From an uncultured Clostridia bacterium (GTDB taxonomy: Bacteria > Bacillota > Clostridia > Lachnospirales > Lachnospiraceae): 64,000 nt of DNA. Below, one piece after another: positions 55,793 to 64,000 of the stretch (position 1 is the stretch's first letter; the number at the start of each line of letters is the position of its first letter). Under the pieces are notes generated by a model. It was given only the letters and a program-made list of their open reading frames with translations, ran no database searches and had not been told where the DNA came from. The position numbers and the translations under genes are program-made. Location of the stretch: the NCBI GenBank assembly GCA_947303805.1, contig CAMYZE010000008.1, forward strand, positions 1 to 64,000, in the 5' to 3' direction.

Positions 55793-57140
55793 TACACAAA
55801 ACTTCATATTTTTGTTTTTGCCTGCTTTCTTTTTGTCTTACTATCTTGCAAGTGAAAAAAATCGCAACATAGTAATTCTTATTTATAGCATATTGTTTTA
55901 TGCGATAGGAAACTATCATTCGTCACAAAATATATTGATAATTGTGACAATCATTATTATTAATTATTTATTCTTAAGATTAATTTATAAGTACAAACAA
56001 GTAAATAGCAAGTATAAAAGATTGTTATTCTTATTCTCGTTAGCTTTTAATATAGGCACATTATTCATTTTTAAATCACATATCATTAATGTAGCCATGC
56101 CACTAGGATTAAGTTTTTATATTTTTCATTTTATTTCATTAACGATTGACACATTTAATAGTAAAATAGAAGATAAAAATGTGGCAGTTTTTAATTATTT
56201 AAACTATATTCTATATTTCCCGAAAATGTTATCAGGCCCTATTACCAGATATGATTATTTCATATCAAAGATTAACGATAAAGAGAGTCAAAGAGATTGC
56301 TTCTTTAAGGGTCTATTCTATTTTGCCATTGGATTATCATTAAAATGCTTATTGGCTGATAATATAAACTATATAATTAATCAGATAAATGTATACGGAT
56401 TTGAAAGTATAAGCATATTAACTGCATGGCTAGGCATGTATAGTTACACTATGAAACTTTATTTTGATTTTGCTGGATACTCGCTTATGGCAATAGGGAT
56501 AGCAAAGGCTATGGGAATGGACCTCCCAAATAATTTTGATTTACCATTCTGCTCAAAGTCTATATCTGAGTTTTGGAGAAGATGGCATATTACACTTGGA
56601 CATTTTTTTAGGGATTATATATATATACCACTCGGAGGGAATTGTAAAAATGAGAATTTGTTAAGGCAGTCATTCAATCTTATGGTAGTATGGATTGTGA
56701 CAGGACTTTGGCATGGATTTAAGCTTAACTATATAATTTGGTCAATAGCCATATGTATTTTTATAATATTAGAAAAGGTTTACTTAAACAAAGCTTATAA
56801 CAAATGTCATATTTTAGGACGTATAGTGGTCAATTTATTTATGCCATTTGCATTTTTGATTTTTTCTATAGAGGGCTTGCCTGAACTTCGCACATATATG
56901 TCAAGACTATTTGATATATCATCTATAAGTAATTTACGAGATTTCCAAATAATTTTCGGACTATATTGGAAAATATTTATTATAGGAATAGTATTTATGA
57001 CTAAGTATCCTAAAGAAGTTATGGATAAAATTAAAAAAAGTATGGCTCTAATGATAATTGTTACGATCGTTTTAATACTCCTTTCACTTTATATGATCAA
57101 TGTTTCAAGCGGCGATACATTCAAATATTTTGCATTTTAA
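55782..57140 (+). CDS. MBOAT-family O-acyltransferase
   Basis: 452 residues, about ten to twelve membrane segments. The catalytic region WRRWHITLGHFFRDYIYIPLGG and the active-site His in TGLWHGFKLNYIIW are present. MBOAT enzymes such as AlgI, PatA and DltB acylate surface polymers using donors from the cytoplasm. The ATG at 55782 (9 nt from GGGGA) is preferred over the GTG at 55776. The next gene encodes a membrane-anchored SGNH-hydrolase-fold protein, a standard partner. Confidence 0.92.
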   Translation: MPFNTQNFIFLFLPAFFLSYYLASEKNRNIVILIYSILFYAIGNYHSSQNILIIVTIIIINYLFLRLIYKYKQVNSKYKRLLFLFSLAFNIGTLFIFKSHIINVAMPLGLSFYIFHFISLTIDTFNSKIEDKNVAVFNYLNYILYFPKMLSGPITRYDYFISKINDKESQRDCFFKGLFYFAIGLSLKCLLADNINYIINQINVYGFESISILTAWLGMYSYTMKLYFDFAGYSLMAIGIAKAMGMDLPNNFDLPFCSKSISEFWRRWHITLGHFFRDYIYIPLGGNCKNENLLRQSFNLMVVWIVTGLWHGFKLNYIIWSIAICIFIILEKVYLNKAYNKCHILGRIVVNLFMPFAFLIFSIEGLPELRTYMSRLFDISSISNLRDFQIIFGLYWKIFIIGIVFMTKYPKEVMDKIKKSMALMIIVTIVLILLSLYMINVSSGDTFKYFAF

Positions 57141-57141
57141 T

Positions 57142-58023
57142 ATGAGTGGAAAAATATTTAAAGGTGAATACATACTTAGAAATATTCTGGCAATATTTGT
57201 GCTAGTTATATTTATAGTTTTAGAATTATTGTATTTGAAAATAATTCCAAATAATTTTTTCAATGATAGTTATAAAAACATTATAGGTATTATCTCTCAT
57301 AGAGTAACAGCAAGTGACAGTGAAATTGCACTTCAAGAAAACAATGCAATAGAAAATGACGACAATGATAACTTGATGAATGATGATAAATACTTAGATT
57401 ATAAAAAAATTAATTTTGATGGCAACTATAAAATATCTACAGTATCAGAAACTTATTTTGACAATACGTTATTTGTCGGAGACTCTAGAATGCTTGGCTT
57501 TTCTATTTTTAAACAAATACCTGGTGCTACTTACTATTGTTACCAGTCAGCGGATGCATTTACAATACTTGATAAAGAATATGATTTACAGCCATATGGT
57601 AGGATAACTCTCTATAACTTGCTAAGTATAAAAAGATTTGATAAAATATACATATCACTCGGCATTAACAATGTTGCTGCAGGCCTTGCAAATCATAAGA
57701 ATCATTACAAACACCTACTTGATACAATCAAGAATTTGCAGCCAAATGCTATAATATATTTACTTGCTAACTTACATGTTACTTCTCAATTGATAAATGA
57801 TAATATTAGTTTAAATAATGATAGAATTAACAACATCAATGAGTTTATAAGTGAGTTTGAAGATAAGAAACAAGTTTTTTACTTAGATCCAAATGTTGTC
57901 TATGATGATGAGTTCGGCAATATGGATATAGAGCTATCTTATGATAATGCACATATATATTTGAGACATTATGATAGATTATATAACTTTCTAATTACTC
58001 ATGCTGTGGTATACGATGAGTAA
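57142..58023 (+). CDS. Membrane-anchored SGNH hydrolase-fold protein
   Basis: 293 residues. One membrane anchor (about 13-35) precedes an extracellular SGNH/GDSL domain: FVGDSRMLGF (block I Ser), GINN (block III Asn) and DNAHIYLRHY (Asp/His of block V). Such proteins transfer or remove acetyl groups on surface polysaccharides, peptidoglycan or teichoic acids. The start lies 1 nt after the MBOAT stop. Together the pair suggests an O-acetylation system like PatA/PatB or AlgI/AlgX. The polymer is unknown. Confidence 0.85.
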   Translation: MSGKIFKGEYILRNILAIFVLVIFIVLELLYLKIIPNNFFNDSYKNIIGIISHRVTASDSEIALQENNAIENDDNDNLMNDDKYLDYKKINFDGNYKISTVSETYFDNTLFVGDSRMLGFSIFKQIPGATYYCYQSADAFTILDKEYDLQPYGRITLYNLLSIKRFDKIYISLGINNVAAGLANHKNHYKHLLDTIKNLQPNAIIYLLANLHVTSQLINDNISLNNDRINNINEFISEFEDKKQVFYLDPNVVYDDEFGNMDIELSYDNAHIYLRHYDRLYNFLITHAVVYDE

Positions 58024-58024
58024 T

Positions 58025-58095
58025 GCAGATGTAGTTCAATGGTAGAACATGAGCTTCCCAAGCTTAGGACGCGGGTTCGATTCCCGTTATCTGCT
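58025..58095 (+). tRNA. tRNA-Gly (anticodon CCC)
   Basis: Acceptor stem gcagatg/tatctgc with one G-T pair. The anticodon loop ttcccaa gives CCC. The discriminator is T and CCA is absent. It starts 1 nt after the SGNH gene stop. Confidence 0.92.
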
Positions 58096-58096
58096 T

Positions 58097-58278
58097 AACT
58101 GGATTATTCGTTGATACATTTTATTGAACCTACATTATGATAAAAGGGCATCCATATATTGGTGTGGCTAGCGGGCCTGGGGCGTAAGCCTTATTCAGGA
58201 TACTAAAAGCATCGATGAGGTGACCCACCTAGCAATGGCTAGGTGTCAATAAAGTTTTGACGGTAATCTGGTTTTTTT
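58097..58278 (+). ncRNA. ssrS: Probable 6S RNA (RNA polymerase regulator)
   Basis: About 182 nt with a closing stem pairing 58097-58108 with 58262-58273 (12 bp with wobbles), an inner stem 58120-58126 with 58247-58253, and an apical hairpin cacctagc/gctaggtg (58226-58245). It then ends in T7. Inside are agcgggcc and aagcctta, both matching segments of E. coli 6S RNA. This long rod with a central open region is the form of 6S RNA. It could be co-transcribed with tRNA-Gly. A covariance-model search is needed to settle it. Confidence 0.6.
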
Positions 58279-58352
58279 ATTATATGTTTTTGATTTTCGT
58301 CTATTTTCTATCTAATTTCTGCCTACTTTCTGTCTAATTTCCCTAATTTCCC

Positions 58353-58381
58353 TTGTAAAATTCACCCATTTATGCTACAAT
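58353..58381 (+). promoter_or_regulatory. rpsF operon promoter
   Basis: TTGTAA, a 17-nt spacer with TG at the extended -10 position, then TACAAT. Upstream (58285-58350) are imperfect pyrimidine-rich repeats of tctaatttc type, role unknown. Confidence 0.7.
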
Positions 58382-58429
58382 TTTCGTTGCCAAAGGAATA
58401 AGCAGATGAGCCTTGTTTTACTATAGCTT

Positions 58430-58480
58430 GTTTGTTTAGGCCCTTGCTAGCGATACCGTCGCTGGCCATTAGTCCAAAAG
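58430..58480 (+). promoter_or_regulatory. Candidate S6:S18 autoregulatory leader
   Basis: A hairpin gctagcga/tcgctggc with the loop taccg, flanked by aggcc and ggcc that can extend it, sits just before the rpsF ribosome-binding site. The S6:S18 complex is known to bind a leader hairpin with a conserved CCG. The assignment rests on position and the CCG. Confidence 0.45.
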
Positions 58481-58492
58481 GAGGTAAAAGAC

Positions 58493-58783
58493 ATGAACAA
58501 GTATGAATTATGTGTAGTACTTAATGCGAAACTCGAAGACGAACAAAGAAATTCTGAGATTGATAAGATCAAAGGTTATGTAAGTCGTTTCGGTGGCAGT
58601 GTTGAAGAGCCTGTTGAGGAGTGGGGTAAGAGAAAGTTTGCTTACGTCATCGATCATATGAATGAAGGTTATTATTACTTCATTAAGTTTGAAGGCAAGA
58701 ATTCAACACCTGGTGAACTGGAAAACTCAGTGCGTATTATGGAAAACGTTGTAAGATTCTTAATTGTAAAGCAAGATGCTTAA
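58493..58783 (+). CDS. rpsF: 30S ribosomal protein S6
   Basis: A 96-residue S6, recognised by MNKYELCVVLNAKLEDE at the start and GGSVEEPVEEWGKRKFAYVID in the middle. It binds S18 on the 30S platform. AGGAGG lies 8 nt upstream. It opens the usual rpsF-ssb-rpsR operon, whose leader carries a possible regulatory hairpin. Confidence 0.98.
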   Translation: MNKYELCVVLNAKLEDEQRNSEIDKIKGYVSRFGGSVEEPVEEWGKRKFAYVIDHMNEGYYYFIKFEGKNSTPGELENSVRIMENVVRFLIVKQDA

Positions 58784-58807
58784 ATAAATTAAGAAAGAGA
58801 GAAAATT

Positions 58808-59236
58808 ATGAACAAAGTTATTTTAATGGGTAGACTTACCGCAGAACCAGATCTAAAATATTCATCAAAGGACACTTCAATGGCAATTGCTAGATATACT
58901 TTGGCAGTTGATAGAAGATTTGCAAAGAAGGAAGATGGAAATAAGGCAACAGATTTTATAAGATGCGTTTCATTTGGAAAGGCAGCAGAGTTCGCCTCTA
59001 AATATTTCCATAAAGGTCAGAGAGTGTTAGTAGAAGGAAGACTCCAAATAGGGGAGTTTACTAATAAAGATGGTCAGAAAGTTCCAACTGCAGATATTGT
59101 AATTGAAAACCAAGAGTTTGCTGATGCACCAAAGAATGGTCAGTCAGTACCAACTGCTTCTAAGGAGAGCAGTGCTTCTGTGACAGATGGTTTCATGGAA
59201 ATTGAAGGATCTACAGATGAAGATATCCCATTTTAG
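58808..59236 (+). CDS. ssb: Single-stranded DNA-binding protein
   Basis: A 142-residue SSB. The OB fold runs MNKVILMGRLTAEPDLKYSS to about residue 110 with DFIRCVSFGKAAEFASKYFHKGQRV. A short linker and the acidic tip DEDIPF, which recruits partner proteins, follow. It lies between rpsF and rpsR as usual in Bacillota. Confidence 0.98.
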   Translation: MNKVILMGRLTAEPDLKYSSKDTSMAIARYTLAVDRRFAKKEDGNKATDFIRCVSFGKAAEFASKYFHKGQRVLVEGRLQIGEFTNKDGQKVPTADIVIENQEFADAPKNGQSVPTASKESSASVTDGFMEIEGSTDEDIPF

Positions 59237-59258
59237 AAATTAAAAGGAGGATAAAAAG

Positions 59259-59537
59259 ATGCCAACTGAAAAGAAACAAAAAGTTTATGATAAAGAAGAT
59301 AGAAAAGATAGAAAGGCTGGTTTTAAACCAAGAAAGAAGAGAACTTGCCAATTCTGTACTAAAGGCGCTCAAGCTATAAGTTATAAGGATGAGAAGACTC
59401 TTAGAAAGTATATTTCAGAGAGAGGAAAGATTCTTCCAAGGAGAGTTACAGGAGCTTGTGCTAAGCATCAGAGAGAAATCGTAAACGCTATCAATAGAGC
59501 AAGACATGTGGGTATACTTCCATATGTTATAGAATAA
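59259..59537 (+). CDS. rpsR: 30S ribosomal protein S18
   Basis: A 92-residue S18 with [23 protein letters not shown] and [19 protein letters not shown]. The N-terminus is longer and more basic than usual. The C-x2-C plus other cysteines indicate the zinc-binding form. It ends the operon before a terminator. Confidence 0.98.
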   Translation: MPTEKKQKVYDKEDRKDRKAGFKPRKKRTCQFCTKGAQAISYKDEKTLRKYISERGKILPRRVTGACAKHQREIVNAINRARHVGILPYVIE

Positions 59538-59545
59538 TCAAAAAG

Positions 59546-59572
59546 ACCTAATGTGCCGTACATTAGGTTTTT
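59546..59572 (+). terminator. Intrinsic terminator of the rpsF operon
   Basis: A 9-bp stem acctaatgt/acattaggt with the loop gccgt, then T5. Confidence 0.9.
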
Positions 59573-59574
59573 TA

Positions 59575-59603
59575 TTGCGGCTAATATTTTAATATGTTAT
59601 AAT
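59575..59603 (+). promoter_or_regulatory. Sigma-A-type promoter
   Basis: TTGCGG, a 17-nt spacer, then TATAAT, 24 nt before the next gene. Confidence 0.65.
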
Positions 59604-59627
59604 TATAAAAAGTAGGAGGAAATCTAT

Positions 59628-60539
59628 ATGAAAACTCAATTGGTAATTATGGCAGCAGGTATTGGCTCGAGATTCGGAGAGGGCATAAAGCAATTAACAC
59701 CGCTAGGTCCTAATGGCGAGATAATAATGGATTATAGTATAAAGGCAGCAATTGATGCAGGATTTGACGAAGTAGTAATTATAATTAGAAAAGAGATTGA
59801 AAATGATTTTAGAGAAATAATAGGGAATCGCCTCGAAAAGAAGGTAAAATGCCGTTATGCTTTCCAAGAGTTGGATATGTTACCTAGTGGATATAAATGC
59901 CCAGTTGGAAGAAAAAAACCTTATGGAACAGCTCATGCAATTTACTGTGCTAAGGATGTGATAGATTCTCCATTTATAGTTATAAACGCAGATGACTATT
60001 ATGGAACTGAAGGTTTTAAAAAAGTTCATGAGCACTTGGTAACTCATGCTGAAGGATGTACAGGTCAATGCCCAGCATGTGATCATAGATATAGAATGTG
60101 CATGGCTGGATATATAATTGGAAACACCTTGTCAGAAAATGGTACAGTCACTCGCGGTATTTGTAAGCAAGACTCAAACGGTTTCTTGACTGATGTAATA
60201 GAGACTTATGAGATAAGTAAGAAGCCAGATGGAAGAATTACCGGAGAAGATGATGACAAAAAAGAAGTTGTAATAGGCGAGAATGATTTAGTTTCAATGA
60301 ATATGTTTGGATTTCCTTTTGAGTTCATATTTGAGTTAGAATCAAGACTTATTAAGTTTTTAGAGATGAACAATGACAATATAAAATCGGAGTTTTTACT
60401 TCCTACTGTTGTAAATGATGTAATTAAAGAGGGAAAGGGTACAGTTCATGTGCTTCCGGTAAGTGACAAATGGTACGGTGTGACTTATGCATCCGACAAA
60501 GAGTATGTGAGAAAAGCACTTGCCAATATTAAAATTTAG
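59628..60539 (+). CDS. Sugar-1-phosphate nucleotidyltransferase-like protein
   Basis: 303 residues with the NTP_transferase fold. The pyrophosphorylase motif is AAGIGSRFGEGIKQLTPLGPNG. The sugar-binding region is KPYGTAHAIYCA and the metal Asp is in INADDYYG. An unusual insertion at about residues 144-158 has a C-x3-C-x2-C-x6-C pattern that may bind a metal. The relatives activate glucose-, mannose- or similar sugar phosphates; the sugar is unknown. It has its own promoter and the next gene begins 4 nt after its stop. Confidence 0.85.
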   Translation: MKTQLVIMAAGIGSRFGEGIKQLTPLGPNGEIIMDYSIKAAIDAGFDEVVIIIRKEIENDFREIIGNRLEKKVKCRYAFQELDMLPSGYKCPVGRKKPYGTAHAIYCAKDVIDSPFIVINADDYYGTEGFKKVHEHLVTHAEGCTGQCPACDHRYRMCMAGYIIGNTLSENGTVTRGICKQDSNGFLTDVIETYEISKKPDGRITGEDDDKKEVVIGENDLVSMNMFGFPFEFIFELESRLIKFLEMNNDNIKSEFLLPTVVNDVIKEGKGTVHVLPVSDKWYGVTYASDKEYVRKALANIKI

Positions 60540-60543
60540 TTAG

Positions 60544-61827
60544 ATGTTAGGAAAATCAAGAAAAAAAGTTATATTAAATAGTGAGGGGGAGCAAAAAGCT
60601 CTCCCTAGTTTTAATGTTGATAAATTTAATAATGATGAGTTAGTTATAAAAGATTTAGGGTTAAACAATAAAGATAAGACGGTTAAATCAAAGTATAGAT
60701 TGAACATAAAACTTATAGCTGTGTTTGCATTTATATTTTTATTACTTGCGACAGCAGTTTTTGTTATAAGATTTGTTAATTTTAATGTAACAGAGATGCT
60801 TTGGAAAACAAATGTTACAAAAGGTTCTGACAACATAAATAATAAAAGTATCAAGTACGATAGTTTTAGGAATGGACTTATGAGAGTTTCAAATGATGGA
60901 ATTACTTATATAAATGATGATGGACAGGTGAAGTGGACAATTTCTTATAATATGAAAGATCCAATATATGAAGGCAATGATAATTATTTTGCTATAGCTG
61001 ATAGAAATGGATATGAGTTTTATATATTTGATGAGAACGGATTGCGTGGAAGTAACACTGTAACCAACCCAATACAAAAGATATCGCTTTCTTTTGATGG
61101 TATCTTATATGTTTTGCAAAGTGATGAAAATAATAGTTATGTAAATGTATTTAGAAATAGAGGAGAGACTATAGATTTAAGTATAAAGACTACACTTACG
61201 GGCGATGGCACTGCCATAGATTTAGCTACATCAAATGATGGGATAGAACTTGCAGTAGCTTATGTATGCCTTTCAAATGATAAACTATACACTAAAGCAA
61301 CATATTATAATTTTGGAGAGACTGGACAGAATGCAAATTCCAAAAGAATAGTAAAAGAGTTTATTGATGAATTAGAAGGTAATTTTCTAGGAAGGGTTTA
61401 TTTTTTTGATAAGGATAATTCGTTTTTGTTGTATGATGGAGGAGTATTTTTTGTATCTACAAAAGACCCTGCGAATCCTACTATTATACAGAAGAGAGAT
61501 TTCGATATAAAGATTCGTTCAATTTCATATAATAAAAAGTATCTAGCTATGGTGTTTGAAGATAATAGAATGGTTATGCTAAATAAGGATGGAACACTTT
61601 TGGCAGATAAACAAATTGATTTTGACTATGAAAACTTTTATATAAGTGAAGATTATGCCATATTCTTATATGGCAATAGAGTTATGATTTATGATTCACG
61701 AGGAAGAATGATTTTTGACAAAGAAATGGATATTGAAGTGCAATATGTTGCAAAGAAAAAGAGTCTGATTTTCACAGAACTCTTACTTGGGCTTATAGAT
61801 GGAGTAGAGTGCATTAGGTTTTATTAA
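60544..61827 (+). CDS. Membrane-anchored beta-propeller-like protein (DUF5711-like)
   Basis: 427 residues. A basic cytoplasmic N-terminus (about 55 residues) is followed by one membrane segment (about 57-78) and an extracellular part built from short repeated beta strands (for example YINDDGQVKWTISYN, FDENGLRGSN, VMLNKDGTLLADKQI). This fits a beta-propeller, most like DUF5711 proteins of Clostridia as I recall them. The function is unknown. It follows the nucleotidyltransferase gene by 4 nt without a ribosome-binding site. It converges with mutS2 with 7 nt between the stops and no visible terminator. Confidence 0.6.
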   Translation: MLGKSRKKVILNSEGEQKALPSFNVDKFNNDELVIKDLGLNNKDKTVKSKYRLNIKLIAVFAFIFLLLATAVFVIRFVNFNVTEMLWKTNVTKGSDNINNKSIKYDSFRNGLMRVSNDGITYINDDGQVKWTISYNMKDPIYEGNDNYFAIADRNGYEFYIFDENGLRGSNTVTNPIQKISLSFDGILYVLQSDENNSYVNVFRNRGETIDLSIKTTLTGDGTAIDLATSNDGIELAVAYVCLSNDKLYTKATYYNFGETGQNANSKRIVKEFIDELEGNFLGRVYFFDKDNSFLLYDGGVFFVSTKDPANPTIIQKRDFDIKIRSISYNKKYLAMVFEDNRMVMLNKDGTLLADKQIDFDYENFYISEDYAIFLYGNRVMIYDSRGRMIFDKEMDIEVQYVAKKKSLIFTELLLGLIDGVECIRFY

Positions 61828-61834
61828 TAATTAT

Positions 61835-64000
61835 TTATGAAAACGAAGCAACTGTGACGCCATCGCCACCTTCGTTGAAGTCTCCTGGTCTATAATTCTT
61901 AATTACCGTAGACTTTCTACAAAATTCGTTAACAGCTTTTTTAAGCGCACCAGTACCTCTGCCATGTATGATTCTAACAATAGGTATATGAGCTATGTAT
62001 GCATCATCTATATACTTATCAAGTTCAAGTAATGCCTCATCGGTAGTTTTACCAATTAGATTTATTTCGGTGCTGACATTATATGATTTTTCAAGTTTGA
62101 TTTTTGAAGAGCCATCTTTATTGGTGGTTCTTTTTATTTTTGTACCATCAATTTTGATACTGTCAGTATTTACAAGTTCTAGGTCTCGCAAATTTACTAG
62201 TGTTCTCATGATGCCAATGCGGACAAATAAGTTATAATCTTTGTCTGGGAGAGTTTCAACTATACCTTCAGAATTAAATGATAAAACCTTTACAGTGGCT
62301 CCAATTTTTATTTTTTTAGCCGAAAGAGGTTGAGATGGCCCTTTAACTTTTTCAATCAGTGATTCAGCAGATTGCGCTAGTCCTCTATTAAGTTTACTCC
62401 TTTCATTTATCGAAGCATTGAGGTCAGCACCATTTGCTTTTATGCTTTTTATTGTCTCATCGGCAAGAGTCTTGGCATCGAAAAGTATGTCGTGTGCTTT
62501 TTCTTTAGCTTGCCTAATTATAGAATCGGCTCTATCATTTAAGCCTTTTTCTTGTCGTTTAACTTTATTTTTTAATTCTTCAATTTCAGTTTTATATTGT
62601 TCGATCTCGATTCGCTCTTTATCTATCGTCTTTTTGCTTTCTTCAAGATTTGCAACTATATCCTCAAATCTTATATCTTCAGTGTCTAAGAGTTCTTTTG
62701 CATTTGAAATTATATTTTTGTTCAATCCTAGTTTTTCTGATATTGCAAATGCATTTGACTTACCTGGAATACCAATCAAGAGTTTATATGTAGGTTTAAG
62801 TGTATCTACATTGAATTCGAAGGCACCATTTTTGACTCCATGTTTCGTTAATGCATATCGCTTTAATTCGGGATAATGAGTAGTGGCGATAACTCGAACA
62901 TTTTTTGATAAAAGCTCGTTCAATATGGATATTGCAAGATTTGCTCCTTCAATAGGGTCTGTACCAGTACATATTTCATCAAGCAAAACAAGAGATTTGC
63001 TTGTTACGTTTTTTAGAATGTTAACAATATTCGTCATATGTGATGAAAAAGTCGAAAGACTTTGTTCAATGCTTTGTTCATCTCCGATATCAGCAAAGAT
63101 ATTGTCAAAGATTGCAATTTGCGAGTTCTCAGCACAAGGGATAAAGAGACCAGATAAAGCCATAAGTTCCATAAGTCCAACCGTTTTAAGAGATACTGTC
63201 TTACCACCAGTGTTAGGACCAGTTATTATTAAGGATGTAAAATCAAATCCTACATTAATGTTTAGTGGAACAATATTGTCCTTTTTAATTAAAGGGTGCC
63301 TCGCATCAAGTAATTTAATTTTTCCATCGCTATTTATTATTGGGAGAGTTGCGTTTATGTCATTTGCATATTTCGCTTTAGCAAATGCGAAATCAAGAGC
63401 AACTAAACTCTTATAGTTAGTTTTAATTGTATCTATGTGTGGCACCAATCTTTTTGATAGTTCATATAAAATCTTGTTTATCTCGACTTGCTCAAGAGAT
63501 TCGTTTTCGGCAACTTCATTATTTAATCCAATAATTTCTTTCGGTTCTATAAATATAGTGAATTGACTTCCAGATACTGAGTGGACAGTACCATCAACTT
63601 TGTTTTTGAATTCTGACTTAACGGGAAGGCAGATTGCACCATCTTTATTGGCAATAACTGGTTCTTGAAGATATTGACCATAGGTATTCAAAAGCCTATT
63701 TGCAGTGGTATGAATTTTTTCTTTTAAAAGCATTTTTTTTCTTCTTATGGCTAGAAGGACAGAAGATGCATTGTCTGCAATCATATTTTCAGAAACAATT
63801 ACTCTTTTAATTTCATCATTTTCATATCTAAGTGAGTTAAGAGAATTAAAATATAGGTCAAGACAAGAGTTGAATTCTTTGGTATTTCTATATGCGATAA
63901 GTTTATCTGCTATGTTGAGACAGTTGGAAATATTTAGTAGTTCGGATATGCTAAGTGTAGCTTCTTTTGACAGTCTAACCATAGCTTCACTAATGTCATT
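61835..64000 (-). CDS. mutS2: MutS2 (RqcU), N-terminus beyond the window
   Basis: At least 721 residues read on the minus strand; the reading frame stays open to the window edge, so roughly 70 N-terminal residues lie outside. Walker A is ITGPNTGGKTVSLKTVGL, Walker B LVLLDEICTGTDPIEG. A long coiled coil (about 470-580) follows the ATPase, then a KOW-like domain, and the C-terminal Smr domain with RIIHGRGTGALKKAV. MutS2 recognises collided ribosomes in Bacillota and also suppresses recombination. It is the only minus-strand gene here. Confidence 0.97.
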   Translation of the reverse strand, partial: NDISEAMVRLSKEATLSISELLNISNCLNIADKLIAYRNTKEFNSCLDLYFNSLNSLRYENDEIKRVIVSENMIADNASSVLLAIRRKKMLLKEKIHTTANRLLNTYGQYLQEPVIANKDGAICLPVKSEFKNKVDGTVHSVSGSQFTIFIEPKEIIGLNNEVAENESLEQVEINKILYELSKRLVPHIDTIKTNYKSLVALDFAFAKAKYANDINATLPIINSDGKIKLLDARHPLIKKDNIVPLNINVGFDFTSLIITGPNTGGKTVSLKTVGLMELMALSGLFIPCAENSQIAIFDNIFADIGDEQSIEQSLSTFSSHMTNIVNILKNVTSKSLVLLDEICTGTDPIEGANLAISILNELLSKNVRVIATTHYPELKRYALTKHGVKNGAFEFNVDTLKPTYKLLIGIPGKSNAFAISEKLGLNKNIISNAKELLDTEDIRFEDIVANLEESKKTIDKERIEIEQYKTEIEELKNKVKRQEKGLNDRADSIIRQAKEKAHDILFDAKTLADETIKSIKANGADLNASINERSKLNRGLAQSAESLIEKVKGPSQPLSAKKIKIGATVKVLSFNSEGIVETLPDKDYNLFVRIGIMRTLVNLRDLELVNTDSIKIDGTKIKRTTNKDGSSKIKLEKSYNVSTEINLIGKTTDEALLELDKYIDDAYIAHIPIVRIIHGRGTGALKKAVNEFCRKSTVIKNYRPGDFNEGGDGVTVASFS

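Overview
The window reads as chromosomal DNA of a low-GC anaerobic member of the Bacillota, class Clostridia, most likely near Lachnospirales. Reasons: the AT-rich sequence, the 16S 3' end, [FeFe] hydrogenases, secreted proteins with aromatic cell-wall-binding repeats, CIRCE-controlled grpE-dnaK, and RNase J plus RNase Y. Every gene except the last (mutS2) is on the + strand, and the window opens in an rRNA operon. I see no prophage, insertion sequence, transposase or CRISPR array.

Layout. 1-290: end of 16S, tRNA-Ile and 5S, with no 23S. 308-5739: a [FeFe]-hydrogenase cluster (2Fe-2S protein, PAS-linked hydrogenase-like sensor, SpoIIE-type phosphatase, small-molecule-kinase-fold protein, catalytic-type hydrogenase). 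5769-11197: a secreted wall protein, mtaB, ireB-ruvX-DUF1292, and an RNase J gene cut by one in-frame TAA. 11263-13985: CIRCE, grpE, dnaK. 14036-17359: two more secreted repeat proteins, an AtpI-like protein, and an RsbW-like kinase with a STAS antagonist. 17369-22899: tRNA-Thr, tRNA-Met and a 1730-residue surface protein. 22936-33275: rny, an orphan substrate-binding lipoprotein, a full branched-chain amino-acid ABC transporter, and two more lipoproteins. 33498-36802: tandem secreted paralogues of unknown function. 36821-41566: the str operon (rpsL, rpsG, fusA, tuf). 41582-43649: a microprotein, an Fe-S membrane protein and a CNNM/HlyC-like protein. 43715-52058: DUF2156, an EamA transporter that probably starts at ATT, a membrane protein with a degenerate kinase-like tail, two membrane SpoIIE phosphatases and rlmD. 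52073-58023: alkylation repair, a CDF transporter, a flavoprotein and an MBOAT/SGNH acylation pair. 58025-59537: tRNA-Gly, a probable 6S RNA, and rpsF-ssb-rpsR. 59575-64000: a nucleotidyltransferase, a membrane-anchored protein, and partial mutS2.

Common threads. Three SpoIIE-type phosphatases, an RsbW-like kinase, a STAS protein and a degenerate membrane kinase-like protein suggest several inputs (hydrogen/redox, extracellular ligands, membrane state) feeding partner-switching regulation. RNA decay is represented by RNase J and RNase Y. Cell-surface functions recur throughout.

The most unusual signal is a dispersed repeat of about 24 bp (tgtaggggcgag, 5 nt, cgagccc). There are roughly 20 intact or degenerate copies, all in the same orientation. 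Seven lie inside mtaB, ruvX and grpE, where the 24-bp length keeps the frame and adds eight residues. Several others sit directly before ribosome-binding sites. It behaves like a palindromic element that has been tolerated as peptide-coding sequence, in the manner of the Rickettsia palindromic elements.
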